Shown here: positions 16,795 to 25,635 of the stretch, piece by piece | Layout of the letters: every line of letters starts with the position of its first letter | How positions within the stretch are numbered: the stretch's first letter is position 1 | DNA from: Streptomyces broussonetiae | GTDB lineage: Bacteria > Actinomycetota > Actinomycetes > Streptomycetales > Streptomycetaceae | DNA length: 64,000 bases | Assembly: GCF_009796285.1 (NCBI RefSeq) | Contig: NZ_CP047020.1 | Location: forward strand, 7,378,001 to 7,442,000 | Reading direction: 5' to 3' | Notes under the pieces: generated by a model | Databases searched by the model: none | Told to the model about the DNA's origin: nothing | What the model saw: only the letters and a program-made list of their open reading frames with translations | Position numbers and translations under genes: made by a program

Positions 16795-18194
16795 CCTGGC
16801 GGGCAACGGTCGAGGAGCTGGTGCGCGAGTTCCGGGCCAGCGGCCGGATCGTCATCGTGGGTGCTTCTCTGGCCGGGCTGCGGGCCGCGGAGACCCTGCG
16901 TGAGGAGGGCTTCACCGGTTCTCTGACCATCATCGGGGACGAGCCGTACGAGCCGTATGACCGTCCCCCGTTGTCCAAGCAGGTGCTCAAGGGCTGGGTG
17001 CCGGCCGACCACACCAAGCTGCCCCGTATGCGGGAAGTGGATGCGGACTGGCGGCTCGGGGTGGCTGCCATCGGGCTGGACCGGGCCGCCAAGCAGGTGC
17101 GCCTTGCCGACGGTGAGCAGGTCCCGTACGACCGGTTGCTCATCGCCACGGGCACCCGCGCACGGCAGTGGCCGAACCCGGACGAGGCCGCCCTGGACGG
17201 GGTCCACACGATTCGCTCGCGCGATGATGCGGAGCAGTTGCAGAAGGAACTGGCCGAGCCGCCGTCACGGGTGTTGGTCATCGGCGCCGGGTTCATCGGC
17301 TCGGAAGTGGCCTCTGTCTGCCGGGAACTGGACATCCCGGTGACCGTCGTCGAGCGGGGTTCGGCGCCGCTGGTCGGCGCGCTGGGCGGGGTGATCGGGG
17401 AGATCGCCGCGCAGATGCAGCGTGATCACGGTGTGGACCTGCGCTGCGGGCTGGGCGTGTCGTCACTTGAGGGCGACGCCGCCGGCCATGTGCGGCGTGC
17501 TCGGCTTTCGGACGGTTCGACCGTCGACGCCGATGTGGTGGTGGCTTCGCTGGGGTCGATCCGCAACGTGGAATGGTTGGAGGGCTCCGGGCTGGCGGCC
17601 GGTTTCTGGGGCGTCGGGTGTGACGCCGGTGGCCGGGCCTTCGACATCAACGGCGTGGTCACCGACAGCATCTTCGTGGCAGGGGATGTGGCACGTGCGC
17701 CTCATGTGCTCTACGAGTATCAGTTCCTGGCGATGGAGCACTGGGACAACGCGGTGCTCGGCGCGGAGGCCGCGGCGCACAACATGGTGAACCTCGAGCC
17801 CAACTACCGCCCGCATCTGCTGCTGCCCGGCTTCTGGTCCGGTCAGTTCGGCGTGAACATCAAGTCCGTCGGCGTGCCGCCGTTCGGCGACGAGATCGTC
17901 TTCACCCAGGGATCCGTCGAGGAACGCCACTTCGCCGCCGCCTACGGTCACCGGGGCCGCATCGTCGCGGCCGTGACCTTCGACCACGGCAAGTGGCTGG
18001 AGTACTACGGGAAGCTGATCGAGCAATCCGGTCCGTTCCCGCCTCCCCCTCCGGGATGGGACCAACCGCCCGACGTCAAGCCGATGCCGGCCGAGTTCCC
18101 GGACCCGAGGGTCCCGACGGCGATCCCCGACGTCGTCCTGACCGGCCACGCCCCGAGCGAGCGCACGGCCGAGTTCCGGCCGCGACATCGCTGA
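16791..18194 (+). CDS. FAD-dependent ferredoxin reductase
   Basis: A 467-residue NAD(P)H:ferredoxin reductase of the CamA/putidaredoxin-reductase group. It shows the FAD motif IVIVGASLAGLRAAETL (residues about 20-36), YDRPPLSKQVL, the NAD(P) motif VLVIGAGFIGSEVASVCREL near 160 and the second FAD motif DSIFVAGDVAR near 290. The C-terminal reductase domain (LPGFWSGQFGVNIK) is complete. About 15 residues precede the first beta strand (MTWRATVEELV), slightly longer than usual. The ATG at 16791 overlaps the ferredoxin stop. It should deliver electrons through that ferredoxin to the P450 encoded next. Confidence 0.92.
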   Translation: MTWRATVEELVREFRASGRIVIVGASLAGLRAAETLREEGFTGSLTIIGDEPYEPYDRPPLSKQVLKGWVPADHTKLPRMREVDADWRLGVAAIGLDRAAKQVRLADGEQVPYDRLLIATGTRARQWPNPDEAALDGVHTIRSRDDAEQLQKELAEPPSRVLVIGAGFIGSEVASVCRELDIPVTVVERGSAPLVGALGGVIGEIAAQMQRDHGVDLRCGLGVSSLEGDAAGHVRRARLSDGSTVDADVVVASLGSIRNVEWLEGSGLAAGFWGVGCDAGGRAFDINGVVTDSIFVAGDVARAPHVLYEYQFLAMEHWDNAVLGAEAAAHNMVNLEPNYRPHLLLPGFWSGQFGVNIKSVGVPPFGDEIVFTQGSVEERHFAAAYGHRGRIVAAVTFDHGKWLEYYGKLIEQSGPFPPPPPGWDQPPDVKPMPAEFPDPRVPTAIPDVVLTGHAPSERTAEFRPRHR

Positions 18195-18254
18195 CCCGAC
18201 CGCCGACCGGGCGGATGAGCGGACAGCACCGACAGGAAGAAGGAGGGGAGCCTC

Positions 18255-19517
18255 GTGGTCGAGGAAACCCCCTGGCAGCAGGCCCTGCGCTACGCCAACC
18301 GCGCCAACCCGTACCCCTTCTACGAGGAACTGCGCAAGACACCGGTGGCGCGGCAGCCGGACGGCACCTATGTCGTCAGCACCTACCGGGAGATCGTCGC
18401 GCTGTTGCATGATCCCCGGGTCAGTTCGGACCCGAGGAAGTGTCCGGTCGCGGCCGGTACGGAGGACTTGGGGGAACCGGCGGCTGAGCCGATCAGAGAG
18501 GCGCTGACCGAGCCGAACATCATCACCTGCGATCCACCCGAGCACGACCGGGACCGCCGGACGATGATGCCGCACTTCGTCGGCCCGCCCCAGGCGCCTC
18601 ACCTGATCTCCGACTTGGAACCCGACATCCGCCGCCTCGTGGACGGCCTCCTCGACGACATGAAGGGCAAGACCCGGATCGACGCCGTCGACGACTTCGC
18701 CTACCCCCTGCCGGTGACGGTGATCTGCAAGGTCCTGGGCGTGCCACTGGAGGACGAGCCACGCTTCCACCACTGGATCGAAACGGCCCTGGACGCCTTG
18801 GACTTCGGCCCCGAGGCCGCCTCCGAAGAGATCCGGAGCCGGCAGGCCGGGGCCCGCCAAGCCGTGCAGGACTTCGGGCAGTTCGCAGCCGAGCTGCTCG
18901 ACCGGTACGCCGACCAGCCCGGCCCCGGCATGCTCTCCGCCTTGGTCAACGAGGACGGCCCGGAAGGACGGATGTCCAAGGGCGTCCTCGCGAGCAACGC
19001 CCTGCTCCTGATCTTCGCGGGACACGAAACCACGGTCAATCTCATCGCCCACAGCGTCCTCACCCTGCTGCGCCACCCCGACGCCCTCGAGAAGCTGCGG
19101 CGCCGACCCGAGTTGATCGTGCCGGGGGTGGAGGAACTGCTGCGCTTCGAGTCGTCGGTGCAGTTCTGGCACACCCGCTCCGCCCTGGAAGACATCGACA
19201 TCGCCGGCACCACCATCCCCAAGGGGGCGCCGATCTTCCTGGCGTACGGCTCGGCGAACCGCGACCCGGAACGGTTCACCGACCCCGATGAACTCGATCT
19301 CGAGCGCCGCGACAACCAGCACCTGGGATTCAGCCAGGGCATTCACTTCTGCTTCGGCGCTCCGCTTGCGCGGCTCGAGGTCCAGGTCGCGGTCGGTGAG
19401 TTCGTCCGCCGGGTGCAGAATCCCCGGCTGGTCGAGGACCCGCCGCCGTACCGGCACAACCAGATCTTCCGCGGCCCGCGGCACGTCCTGGTCGACATCG
19501 ACGGCATCCGCGACTGA
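18255..19517 (+). CDS. cytochrome P450 (class I, bacterial)
   Basis: A 420-residue soluble P450. Motifs are the I-helix IFAGHETTVNLIAHSVL (about 248-264), the ExxR motif in VEELLRFESS, and the heme loop LGFSQGIHFCFGAPLARLE near 355 with the cysteine ligand in HFCFG. A GTG start at 18255 follows AGGAAGAAGGAGGGG, one of the strongest ribosome sites in the window. The gene stands between its redox partners and an alcohol dehydrogenase, an arrangement like the camphor operon, so the dehydrogenase probably oxidises the alcohol this P450 makes. The substrate cannot be named. Confidence 0.93.
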   Translation: MVEETPWQQALRYANRANPYPFYEELRKTPVARQPDGTYVVSTYREIVALLHDPRVSSDPRKCPVAAGTEDLGEPAAEPIREALTEPNIITCDPPEHDRDRRTMMPHFVGPPQAPHLISDLEPDIRRLVDGLLDDMKGKTRIDAVDDFAYPLPVTVICKVLGVPLEDEPRFHHWIETALDALDFGPEAASEEIRSRQAGARQAVQDFGQFAAELLDRYADQPGPGMLSALVNEDGPEGRMSKGVLASNALLLIFAGHETTVNLIAHSVLTLLRHPDALEKLRRRPELIVPGVEELLRFESSVQFWHTRSALEDIDIAGTTIPKGAPIFLAYGSANRDPERFTDPDELDLERRDNQHLGFSQGIHFCFGAPLARLEVQVAVGEFVRRVQNPRLVEDPPPYRHNQIFRGPRHVLVDIDGIRD

Positions 19518-19540
19518 GCGCGTGTGTGTGAGGGATCGCT

Positions 19541-20587
19541 ATGCGGGCTTTCCAACTGGTCGGGTGGCGGCATCCGCCGGAGCTGCGCGAGGTGCCGGTT
19601 CCCGAGCCCGGGCCGGGGCAGGTGCTGGTGAAGGTCGCGGGTGCCGGTGCGTGCCACTCCGATCTGCACATCATGGAGGCACCCGGGCCACCACCCGGGC
19701 TCGTCACCGAACTGCCCTTCACGCTCGGCCACGAGAACGCGGGATGGGTGGAACGGCTGGGAGCGGGCGTCACCGGGTTCACGCCCGGGGACCCTGTGAT
19801 CGTCTATGGCTCCTGGGGCTGCGGGGTGTGCGCCAACTGCCGCCAGGGCCGGGAGAACTACTGCCAGAACCTCGGCGGTCAGGGCCCCGGCCTTGGAGGC
19901 GGTCACGACGGCGGCATGGCCGAGTACCTGCTGGTCCCGGCGCCGCGGTACCTGATTCCGCTCGGCACCCTTGACCCCCGCCGGGCCGCCCCGCTCAGCG
20001 ACGCCGGACTGACCAGCTATCACGCCGTCAAACGGTCGCTGCACCTGCTGGGACCGGGCTCGACCGCGGTCGTGATCGGGGCCGGCGGTCTGGGTCAGAT
20101 GACCATCCAGATTCTGCGCGCGCTCACCACGGCAACCACCGTAGTCGCCGTGGACACCGACACGGGCAAGCTGAAAACCGCCAAGCACATGGGAGCCGAC
20201 GAGGCACTGCTCTCGGGCGACGAGACGATTACGCGCATCAAGGACCTCACGGGACAGGTGGGCGCTGAACTCGTGCTGGACATGGTCGGAATAGACCCGA
20301 CGCTGCGGATGGCTGCTCAGGTGGCCAGGGTGCTCGGCCACCTGACCATCGTCGGCCTCGGCGGCGGAGCCCTGCCCGTCGACTTCTCCAGCCCGCCGCA
20401 CGAGTGCTCGGTCGCCTCGCCCTACTGGGGCACCCTCCCCGAACTGATGGAAGTGATCACCCTCGCCCAGCAGGAAAAGATCAGGATGCTGGTCGAGCAC
20501 TTCCCATTGGAACGCGCCGCCGAGGCGTACCAGCTCCTGCACGACGGCAAGATCCAAGGGCGCGCCGTCATCACGCCCCACGCATGA
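19541..20587 (+). CDS. zinc-dependent NAD(P) alcohol dehydrogenase
   Basis: A 348-residue MDR alcohol dehydrogenase. Zinc ligands are in GACHSDLHIM and LGHENAGWVE, with the structural zinc lobe CGVCANCRQGRENYC. The coenzyme motif is VIGAGGLGQMTIQILRAL near residue 175. Length and motifs fit the AdhA type of actinomycetes. It starts 24 bp after the P450 stop, so it is cotranscribed, and should oxidise the P450 product to a ketone or aldehyde. No regulator gene is attached to this operon, and the region upstream (15890-16575) shows no obvious operator. Confidence 0.92.
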   Translation: MRAFQLVGWRHPPELREVPVPEPGPGQVLVKVAGAGACHSDLHIMEAPGPPPGLVTELPFTLGHENAGWVERLGAGVTGFTPGDPVIVYGSWGCGVCANCRQGRENYCQNLGGQGPGLGGGHDGGMAEYLLVPAPRYLIPLGTLDPRRAAPLSDAGLTSYHAVKRSLHLLGPGSTAVVIGAGGLGQMTIQILRALTTATTVVAVDTDTGKLKTAKHMGADEALLSGDETITRIKDLTGQVGAELVLDMVGIDPTLRMAAQVARVLGHLTIVGLGGGALPVDFSSPPHECSVASPYWGTLPELMEVITLAQQEKIRMLVEHFPLERAAEAYQLLHDGKIQGRAVITPHA

Positions 20588-20687
20588 GTACCGACGCCAA
20601 CGCGGCCGACACGCACATGCGGCGTGGTCGGGTGACGACGGACATGCACTGACGCGACAGCGCTGCGCCAAGAAGGAGGCAGGCGCC

Positions 20688-21365
20688 ATGACATTCCCCA
20701 CCGATTCCCTGGGCCCCGTTCCCCCGCGCGGCACCGAGCCGGAAGAGAGGCCTGTGTCAGAAGGCATGGCCGCCCTGGCGAACATGGGCTGGCAGATCCT
20801 GCTCACGATGGGCCTCGCCACCATCGCCCTGGGCGTCATCGCCCTGGCCTGGCCGGGCGCGACGCTGCGCGTCGTTGGCATTCTCTTCGGTGTCTACCTA
20901 CTGGTCACCGGTGTCTTCCAACTCGCCGCCGCCTTCGGCACCCACGTCCCACGGCACCTTCGCGTGCTGCACTTCATCACCGGCGCGGCCTCCGTCCTGC
21001 TGGGACTGATCTGCTTCCGGGGCACCCTTGAGTCGATCCTGCTGCTCGCCCTGTGGATCGGCTTCAGCTGGCTGCTGCGCGGCACCACGGAGACGGCCGC
21101 GGCGGCCTCAGCCCCGGCCATGCCGGGGCGCGGCTGGCACGTCGCCTTCGGGATCGTCGGAGCTCTGGCCGGCATCGTGATGATCGTCATGCCGTTCGCC
21201 TCGATCGCGACACTCACCCTGGTGGTGGGCGTCATGGCCATCATCGTGGGCCTGACCGAGGTGGTCCGCGCCATCAGGACGCGCGTCGAGATCGGTCATC
21301 TCGCTTCGGGCACGGCCACCCAGCGGCGTCCTCTGTTCCACGCGCGTCCGCACCCTCAGCACTGA
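20688..21365 (+). CDS. HdeD-like integral membrane protein
   Basis: A 225-residue protein with six predicted membrane helices arranged as repeated pairs (MGLATIALGVIALAWPG, LFGVYLLVTGVFQLAAAFG, FGIVGALAGIVMIVMPF, LVVGVMAIIVGLTEVVRA). This repeat pattern is that of the HdeD/DUF308 family, linked to acid resistance in enterobacteria but of unknown role in Streptomyces. A polar N-terminus of about 35 residues precedes helix 1. The ATG at 20688 follows AAGGAGGC. It is monocistronic on present evidence. Confidence 0.85.
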   Translation: MTFPTDSLGPVPPRGTEPEERPVSEGMAALANMGWQILLTMGLATIALGVIALAWPGATLRVVGILFGVYLLVTGVFQLAAAFGTHVPRHLRVLHFITGAASVLLGLICFRGTLESILLLALWIGFSWLLRGTTETAAAASAPAMPGRGWHVAFGIVGALAGIVMIVMPFASIATLTLVVGVMAIIVGLTEVVRAIRTRVEIGHLASGTATQRRPLFHARPHPQH

Positions 21366-21394
21366 CCGGCTGGAAGCGGTGAGCGGCGTTCGGG

Positions 21395-21634
21395 TCAGTC
21401 GGTGTGACGGCCATGAGACCGTCCGACGAGTGAGGCCGCCCGCCGGACGACGGCCCATCCCGGCGTCCGCCATCCGGTGGGCACGGCGCCCGGTCGATGG
21501 TGGGGAACCCATACTCGTAGCGTCCGGGGACTGATCCGGCACCGTACGGGAGTGGGCAGGGTGACGGCTTCGCCGTCGAGCCCGACGGGGACGACCGGGG
21601 CGTCGGCGTGGATGGCGACGTCGTCGGGTGTCCC
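21395..21634 (-). pseudogene. C-terminal remnant of a diacylglycerol-kinase-like lipid kinase
   Basis: On the minus strand about 75 codons read without a stop and end in TGA at 21395-21397. The segment DAPVVPVGLDGEAVTLPTPV followed by RCRISPRTLRVWVPHHRPG has the look of the C-terminal tail of DagK/YegS-type kinases (D/N-GE motif before a final beta strand). There is no start, ATP-binding or glycine-rich part, so only the 3' end survives. Its broken end meets, head to head, the broken end of a transporter remnant on the plus strand. Confidence 0.65.
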
Positions 21635-21852
21635 GGACGGTGAAACTCAACCCCCTCACCGTGCTGCTGGCCATCCTGATCGCCGCCGAGGTCGCCGGGA
21701 TCCTCGGTGCATTGCTGGTCATTCCGGTCACCGGCGTCATCCAGGTCGTCCTCGGTGACCTCTGGGCCCACCGCAAGGGTCGGCCGCTTAGGTCGGCGAT
21801 GAGCGCAGACAACAGCCCCGAGAACGCCGACGGGTCCGGCGACCCTGGATGA
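21628..21852 (+). pseudogene. C-terminal remnant of an AI-2E/PerM family transporter
   Basis: About 74 codons starting near GTG 21628. VKLNPLTVLLAILIAAEVAG followed by ILGALLVIPVTGVIQVVL is the characteristic last two membrane segments and amphipathic tail of the AI-2E exporter family. The full protein has about 350-400 residues, so some 80 percent is missing at the 5' side. A GTG without a good ribosome site heads the frame, so expression is doubtful. Confidence 0.7.
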
Positions 21853-21883
21853 CCGCTCCGTGACACTCGGCCGCCGGGAGCGG
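21853..21883 (+). terminator. weak hairpin after the AI-2E remnant
   Basis: CCGCTCC and GGAGCGG arms separated by 17 nt, immediately after the remnant's stop codon. It is probably the old terminator of the lost transporter gene. Confidence 0.4.
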
Positions 21884-22009
21884 CATCTCTGTTCCACGCA
21901 CGTCCGGAGGAATGCCACCGGTACCCAGGCAACGGCGAAACCTGTGCACATCAACATCAAGTGATCATTCAATCAGTCTTGAGGTGCTTGACGATGGCGC
22001 CGCTTTATC

Positions 22010-22023
22010 TGATGATTTCATCA
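22010..22023. promoter_or_regulatory. perfect palindrome TGATGATTTCATCA upstream of the PAS-PP2C gene
   Basis: Arms TGATGA/TCATCA around TT. The complement of the repeat at 6499 (TGATGATTTCCTCA) matches it in 13 of 14 positions. It lies 143 bp before the phosphatase start, within an AT-rich patch unusual for this window. It may be an operator for the same TetR regulator or a relative. Confidence 0.45.
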
Positions 22024-22166
22024 TAAGTGGGCAGAATGCCGGATATGGCGCCATGCCCCCACGTGTGCCGCTCAACCGGACAACGCCGTTCACCACCGCT
22101 GCACACAGAGCCGCCGCGCCCCGCGCCGACGCTCTCTTCACCTCCGCAACGATGGGATGAACCGCG

Positions 22167-24725
22167 ATGACCTACACCGAGCACACCCCCCGCGCCGAAC
22201 CGGTGAGCCCCCGAGAGATGCCCGACGCCGCGATCGCGATGCTCGATGCGGAGGGAATCGTGGTGGGGTGGACGCAGGCCGCGCAGCAGCTTGTCGGCTA
22301 TGTGGCCGGGGAGGTGGTGGGACGGTCTGCCGAGCACGTGCTGCCGCCATTCGGGGAGGTGCGGACGGCTTCGGCCTTCGCCGAGCAGTGCCGGGCGCGA
22401 GGTGGCTGGTCAGGGACCGCGGCGATACGCCACCGCGACGGCCACACGCTCAGCATGACGCTGCGAGTCTCGTCGTTGTGCGGGCAGGACGCCGACACCC
22501 GGTGGCTGGTGTCCGTCACGGACATAGGTTCCCTGTCCTCGGGAACGGCCGGAGGACCGGTGCGCGAGTCGCTCCTCACCCGCGCTCCGATCGGCATCGT
22601 CGTCTATGACCCGCGGCTGCGCTGCGTCTATGCGAACGACGCCATGGAGCGTCACGACGGCGTGCCTCGGCACCGGCGCTTCGGGCGTGGCCTGAAGGAC
22701 TCGCTGCCCGCCGTGGAGGCCGAAGCGCTCGAGGTGGTGATGCGGCAGGTGCTGGAGAGCGGGACCACGAGGGTGCACGAGTACCGGGCCTGGCCGCCGG
22801 CAGACCGGCGCCGTGAACATGCGTTCTCGGCCTCGTTCTTCTGCCTCCAGGGCGCGGACGGCACGCCCCTGGGCGTGTGCTCCATGACCGTGGACGTCAC
22901 CGGAAACCGGCGGGCACGCGAGCGCCTCGCCATCCTCAGTGAGGCCAGCACGCACATCGGCAGCACCCTCGACGTGATGCGGACCGGGCAGGAACTGGCC
23001 GAACTCGCCGTACCCCTCCTGGCCGACCACGCCCTCGTCGATCTGGTGGAGTCTGTTCCGTTCGGCATCGAGCCGTCGGCTCGGATCGGCACGATGAGCG
23101 GCCGTCCACTGCTGATGCGCCGTGCCGGTGTGGCCTCAGTCGACCTGGGTGTCCTGGAGTTGCCGTGGGTGCGCGAGGAAGTGGTCCACGCCCACCCGGA
23201 CTCACCGTTCACCGCCGCCGTACGCACGGGCCGTTCCTACTTGGAGCCCGCGCTGGACACCCGTTCCGGCCCCTGGGTCGACCACGACCCGGTACGGGCG
23301 CAGAGGGTACGCGACAGCGGCGTCCACTCCTTGATGGTGGTACCCATCCGTGCGCGGCGCTGCGTGCTGGGACTGGCGCTGTTCGGCCGCTCCGAGGAAC
23401 AGACGCCGTTCCAGGAGGACGACCTGCTCCTCGCCGAGGAGTTGGTCACCCGGGCGGCACTCTGCCTGGACAATGCGCTCCAGTACGCCCGCGAACGCAC
23501 CGCCGCCCTCACGCTGCAGCGCGACCTGCTGCCCCACCGGGTGCAGGGCGGTGCCGCCGTTGAGGTCGCCTCGCGCTATGTGCCGGCCGACATGGACCAC
23601 GGCGTGGGGGGTGACTGGTTCGACGTGATCGAGTTGTCCGGGGCCCGGGTGGCCCTCGTCGTCGGCGATGTGGTCGGACACGGCATCAACGCCGCGGCGA
23701 CCATGGGCAGGCTGCGCACCGCCGTGCGCACGCTCGCGGACCTGGACCTGCCCCCCGACGAACTGCTGGCACACCTCGACGACACGGTCCGGCGGCTGAA
23801 CGACGAGGACGCCGACGACTCCGGCCAGGCCCCGGCGGTGGTGGGCGCCACCTGTCTGTACGCCGTCTACGACCCGGTCACCCGGCGGTGCACCATGGCG
23901 CGCGCCGGGCATCCACCGCCCCTGATCGCCGGCGCACAGGGCCGGGTCACCGTCCCCGAGTTGCCCGCCGGAGCCCCGCTCGGCCTCGGTCTCGGCCTGG
24001 TTCCCTTCGAGTCCGTGGAACTGGAACTGCCCGAGGGAAGCGTGATCGCCCTCTACTCCGACGGGCTGGTGGAGTCCCGGGACGAGGACATCGACGTCGG
24101 CCTGCGCCGCCTGGGCGCCGCCCTGGCACATCCGGGTGCGTCCCTGGAGGACATGTGCTCAAGAGTGATGGAGACCTCGCGGAATTACACACCGGCCGAC
24201 GATGTCACCTTGCTCCTTGCCCGGACCCGCGCGCTCGAGCCCACTCAGGTCGCTTCCTGGGACCTGCGGAACGAACCGGCCGTCGTCACGACAGCCCGGC
24301 GCCTGGCCGCCCGTCAGCTCAGGGAATGGGGTCTGGAGTCGCTCGTGACGCCCATGGAGACGATCGTCAGCGAACTGGTCACCAACGCCATCCGCCACGG
24401 CGACGGCCCCAGTCGCCTGCGGCTCATCCAGCACCGGGTGCTGACGTGCGAGGTCTCCGACAGCAACACCGGCCAGCCACGCCCCCGCCATCCCCACACG
24501 CTCGACGAGCACGGTCGCGGCCTCCACCTGGTCGCCCAACTCTCGCGCAGGTGGGGTTCCCGCTGCGCAATGGACGGCAAGATCGTCTGGGCCGAACAGG
24601 ACCTGCCCTCCGCGAGCGGCGCACGGTGTGCCGTCGGGGAGCGGGGAGACCGACAGCGAGCGTCCGCGCATGCTTCCGTAGCCGCAGCCTCTGACAAGGA
24701 AGGCGGAGACACGACCACCCAGTGA
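22167..24725 (+). CDS. PAS-PAS-GAF-PP2C(SpoIIE)-HATPase signalling phosphatase
   Basis: An 852-residue multidomain sensor phosphatase. A first PAS domain spans about 20-125 (AIAMLDAEGIVVGWTQAAQQL) and a second about 140-245 (GIVVYDPRLRCVYANDAM). A GAF domain spans about 255-440 and a PP2C/SpoIIE phosphatase about 450-680, with metal-binding Asp in GVGGDWFDVIELSG, VGDVVGHGINAAATMGRL and LYSDGLVESRDEDIDVGL. A HATPase_c domain like anti-sigma kinases spans about 700-805 (SELVTNAIRHGDG). In Streptomyces such proteins tune anti-anti-sigma factors by dephosphorylation and kinase activity. It appears monocistronic; an operator-like palindrome lies at 22010. Confidence 0.9.
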   Translation: MTYTEHTPRAEPVSPREMPDAAIAMLDAEGIVVGWTQAAQQLVGYVAGEVVGRSAEHVLPPFGEVRTASAFAEQCRARGGWSGTAAIRHRDGHTLSMTLRVSSLCGQDADTRWLVSVTDIGSLSSGTAGGPVRESLLTRAPIGIVVYDPRLRCVYANDAMERHDGVPRHRRFGRGLKDSLPAVEAEALEVVMRQVLESGTTRVHEYRAWPPADRRREHAFSASFFCLQGADGTPLGVCSMTVDVTGNRRARERLAILSEASTHIGSTLDVMRTGQELAELAVPLLADHALVDLVESVPFGIEPSARIGTMSGRPLLMRRAGVASVDLGVLELPWVREEVVHAHPDSPFTAAVRTGRSYLEPALDTRSGPWVDHDPVRAQRVRDSGVHSLMVVPIRARRCVLGLALFGRSEEQTPFQEDDLLLAEELVTRAALCLDNALQYARERTAALTLQRDLLPHRVQGGAAVEVASRYVPADMDHGVGGDWFDVIELSGARVALVVGDVVGHGINAAATMGRLRTAVRTLADLDLPPDELLAHLDDTVRRLNDEDADDSGQAPAVVGATCLYAVYDPVTRRCTMARAGHPPPLIAGAQGRVTVPELPAGAPLGLGLGLVPFESVELELPEGSVIALYSDGLVESRDEDIDVGLRRLGAALAHPGASLEDMCSRVMETSRNYTPADDVTLLLARTRALEPTQVASWDLRNEPAVVTTARRLAARQLREWGLESLVTPMETIVSELVTNAIRHGDGPSRLRLIQHRVLTCEVSDSNTGQPRPRHPHTLDEHGRGLHLVAQLSRRWGSRCAMDGKIVWAEQDLPSASGARCAVGERGDRQRASAHASVAAASDKEGGDTTTQ

Positions 24726-25110
24726 GGGTGAAAACGCCGACTCGACAGGTGCCTCCCGAGCAGCGATGAGCGGCTCCGGTGTCGGCCCCGGCGGCAGGGT
24801 GTCCGCCTTGGTCGGCCTGGCAGCCGCCGTGCTCGACGATCGGAGGCGTGGTGGTGGGGGAGGGTGGGGGGACCGGCACGGCAGAGGATCTGAGGGGGCC
24901 CCACCGTCGAAGTCCACGCCCGCCCCGTGTGGGAATTGGTGGCCGACCACACGGACGATCGCCGCGGACAAGGCTCTGCAGGACAGGGCGAGCGGCAGGG
25001 CCAGCCCGGCGGCCCGCGCGTCGTTGTGGTCGAAGCCGAGGTCGTTCTCCTTGCACGGGTGGCGCTGGGCGCGACGAACCTCTCCGCCGAACAGCTGAGG
25101 TGGGCGAAGA
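24726..25110. other. intergenic, no recognisable gene
   Basis: About 385 bp after the phosphatase gene. One frame (24927-25124) is open but low in complexity and has no ribosome site. I see no domain in it. Confidence 0.45.
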
Positions 25111-25153
25111 CTCACACGCTGTGAGACCAGCCTGAGTCTCGCAGCGTGTGCGA
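25111..25153. promoter_or_regulatory. paired operators in front of the BlaI-type regulator
   Basis: A perfect palindrome CTCACACGCTGTGAG (25111-25125) is followed by GTCTCGCAGCGTGTGCGAC (25136-25154), which holds the complement of CACACGCTG from the first site and arms TCGCA/TGCGA. They lie 63-106 bp upstream of the start codon and fit a pair of BlaI/MecI-type dimer sites. Confidence 0.55.
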
Positions 25154-25216
25154 CAAAGGGGTGCCGTAGTCTCCGTAGCGACGGACGGCGGCGGACGGGA
25201 AGGAAGGGAGCTGACC

Positions 25217-25609
25217 ATGCCTGGCGCGCATGACGGGGCCGACGCCGCCGAGGCGGCTACCCGGCGTCCGGCCGGGGCACTTGAGGCCGAGATCATGGCC
25301 GCGCTGTGGGCCGGCGAAGGGCCGATGACCGCCGCCGAAGTCCACCAGCGGCTCGGCGACGGCTTGGTCTACAAGACCGTGCTGACCGTACTCGGCCGGC
25401 TCCGCGCCAAGGGCCTGGTGGATCGAGAGCCCGTGGGCCGTGCGTACGCCTACACGCCCAGCCGGGCAGCGGCAGAGGTAGCCGCTCAGGAGATGAACGC
25501 CGCGCTGCGCCGCACCGGTCACCGCGCCGAGGTGCTCCAGCGCTTCGTGGACACCCTGGACGTCGATCAGCAAGCCGCCCTGCGCGCCCTGCTCGACTCC
25601 ACGGACTGA
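25217..25609 (+). CDS. BlaI/MecI/CopY family transcriptional repressor
   Basis: A 130-residue winged-helix repressor. The N-terminal wHTH has LEAEIMAALWAGEGPMTAAE, then VHQRLGDGLVYKTVLTVLGR and LRAKGLVDREPVGRAYAYTP. The C-terminal helix bundle mediates dimerisation and in this family contains the cleavage site used by the partner peptidase. The ATG at 25217 follows GGAAGGGAG. The next gene encodes an M56 peptidase, so the classical antirepressor pair is present. Targets are probably its own operon through the operators at 25111-25153. Confidence 0.92.
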   Translation: MPGAHDGADAAEAATRRPAGALEAEIMAALWAGEGPMTAAEVHQRLGDGLVYKTVLTVLGRLRAKGLVDREPVGRAYAYTPSRAAAEVAAQEMNAALRRTGHRAEVLQRFVDTLDVDQQAALRALLDSTD

Positions 25610-25635
25610 GCCGGTCCGGAAAGGCGACGAAGTCC

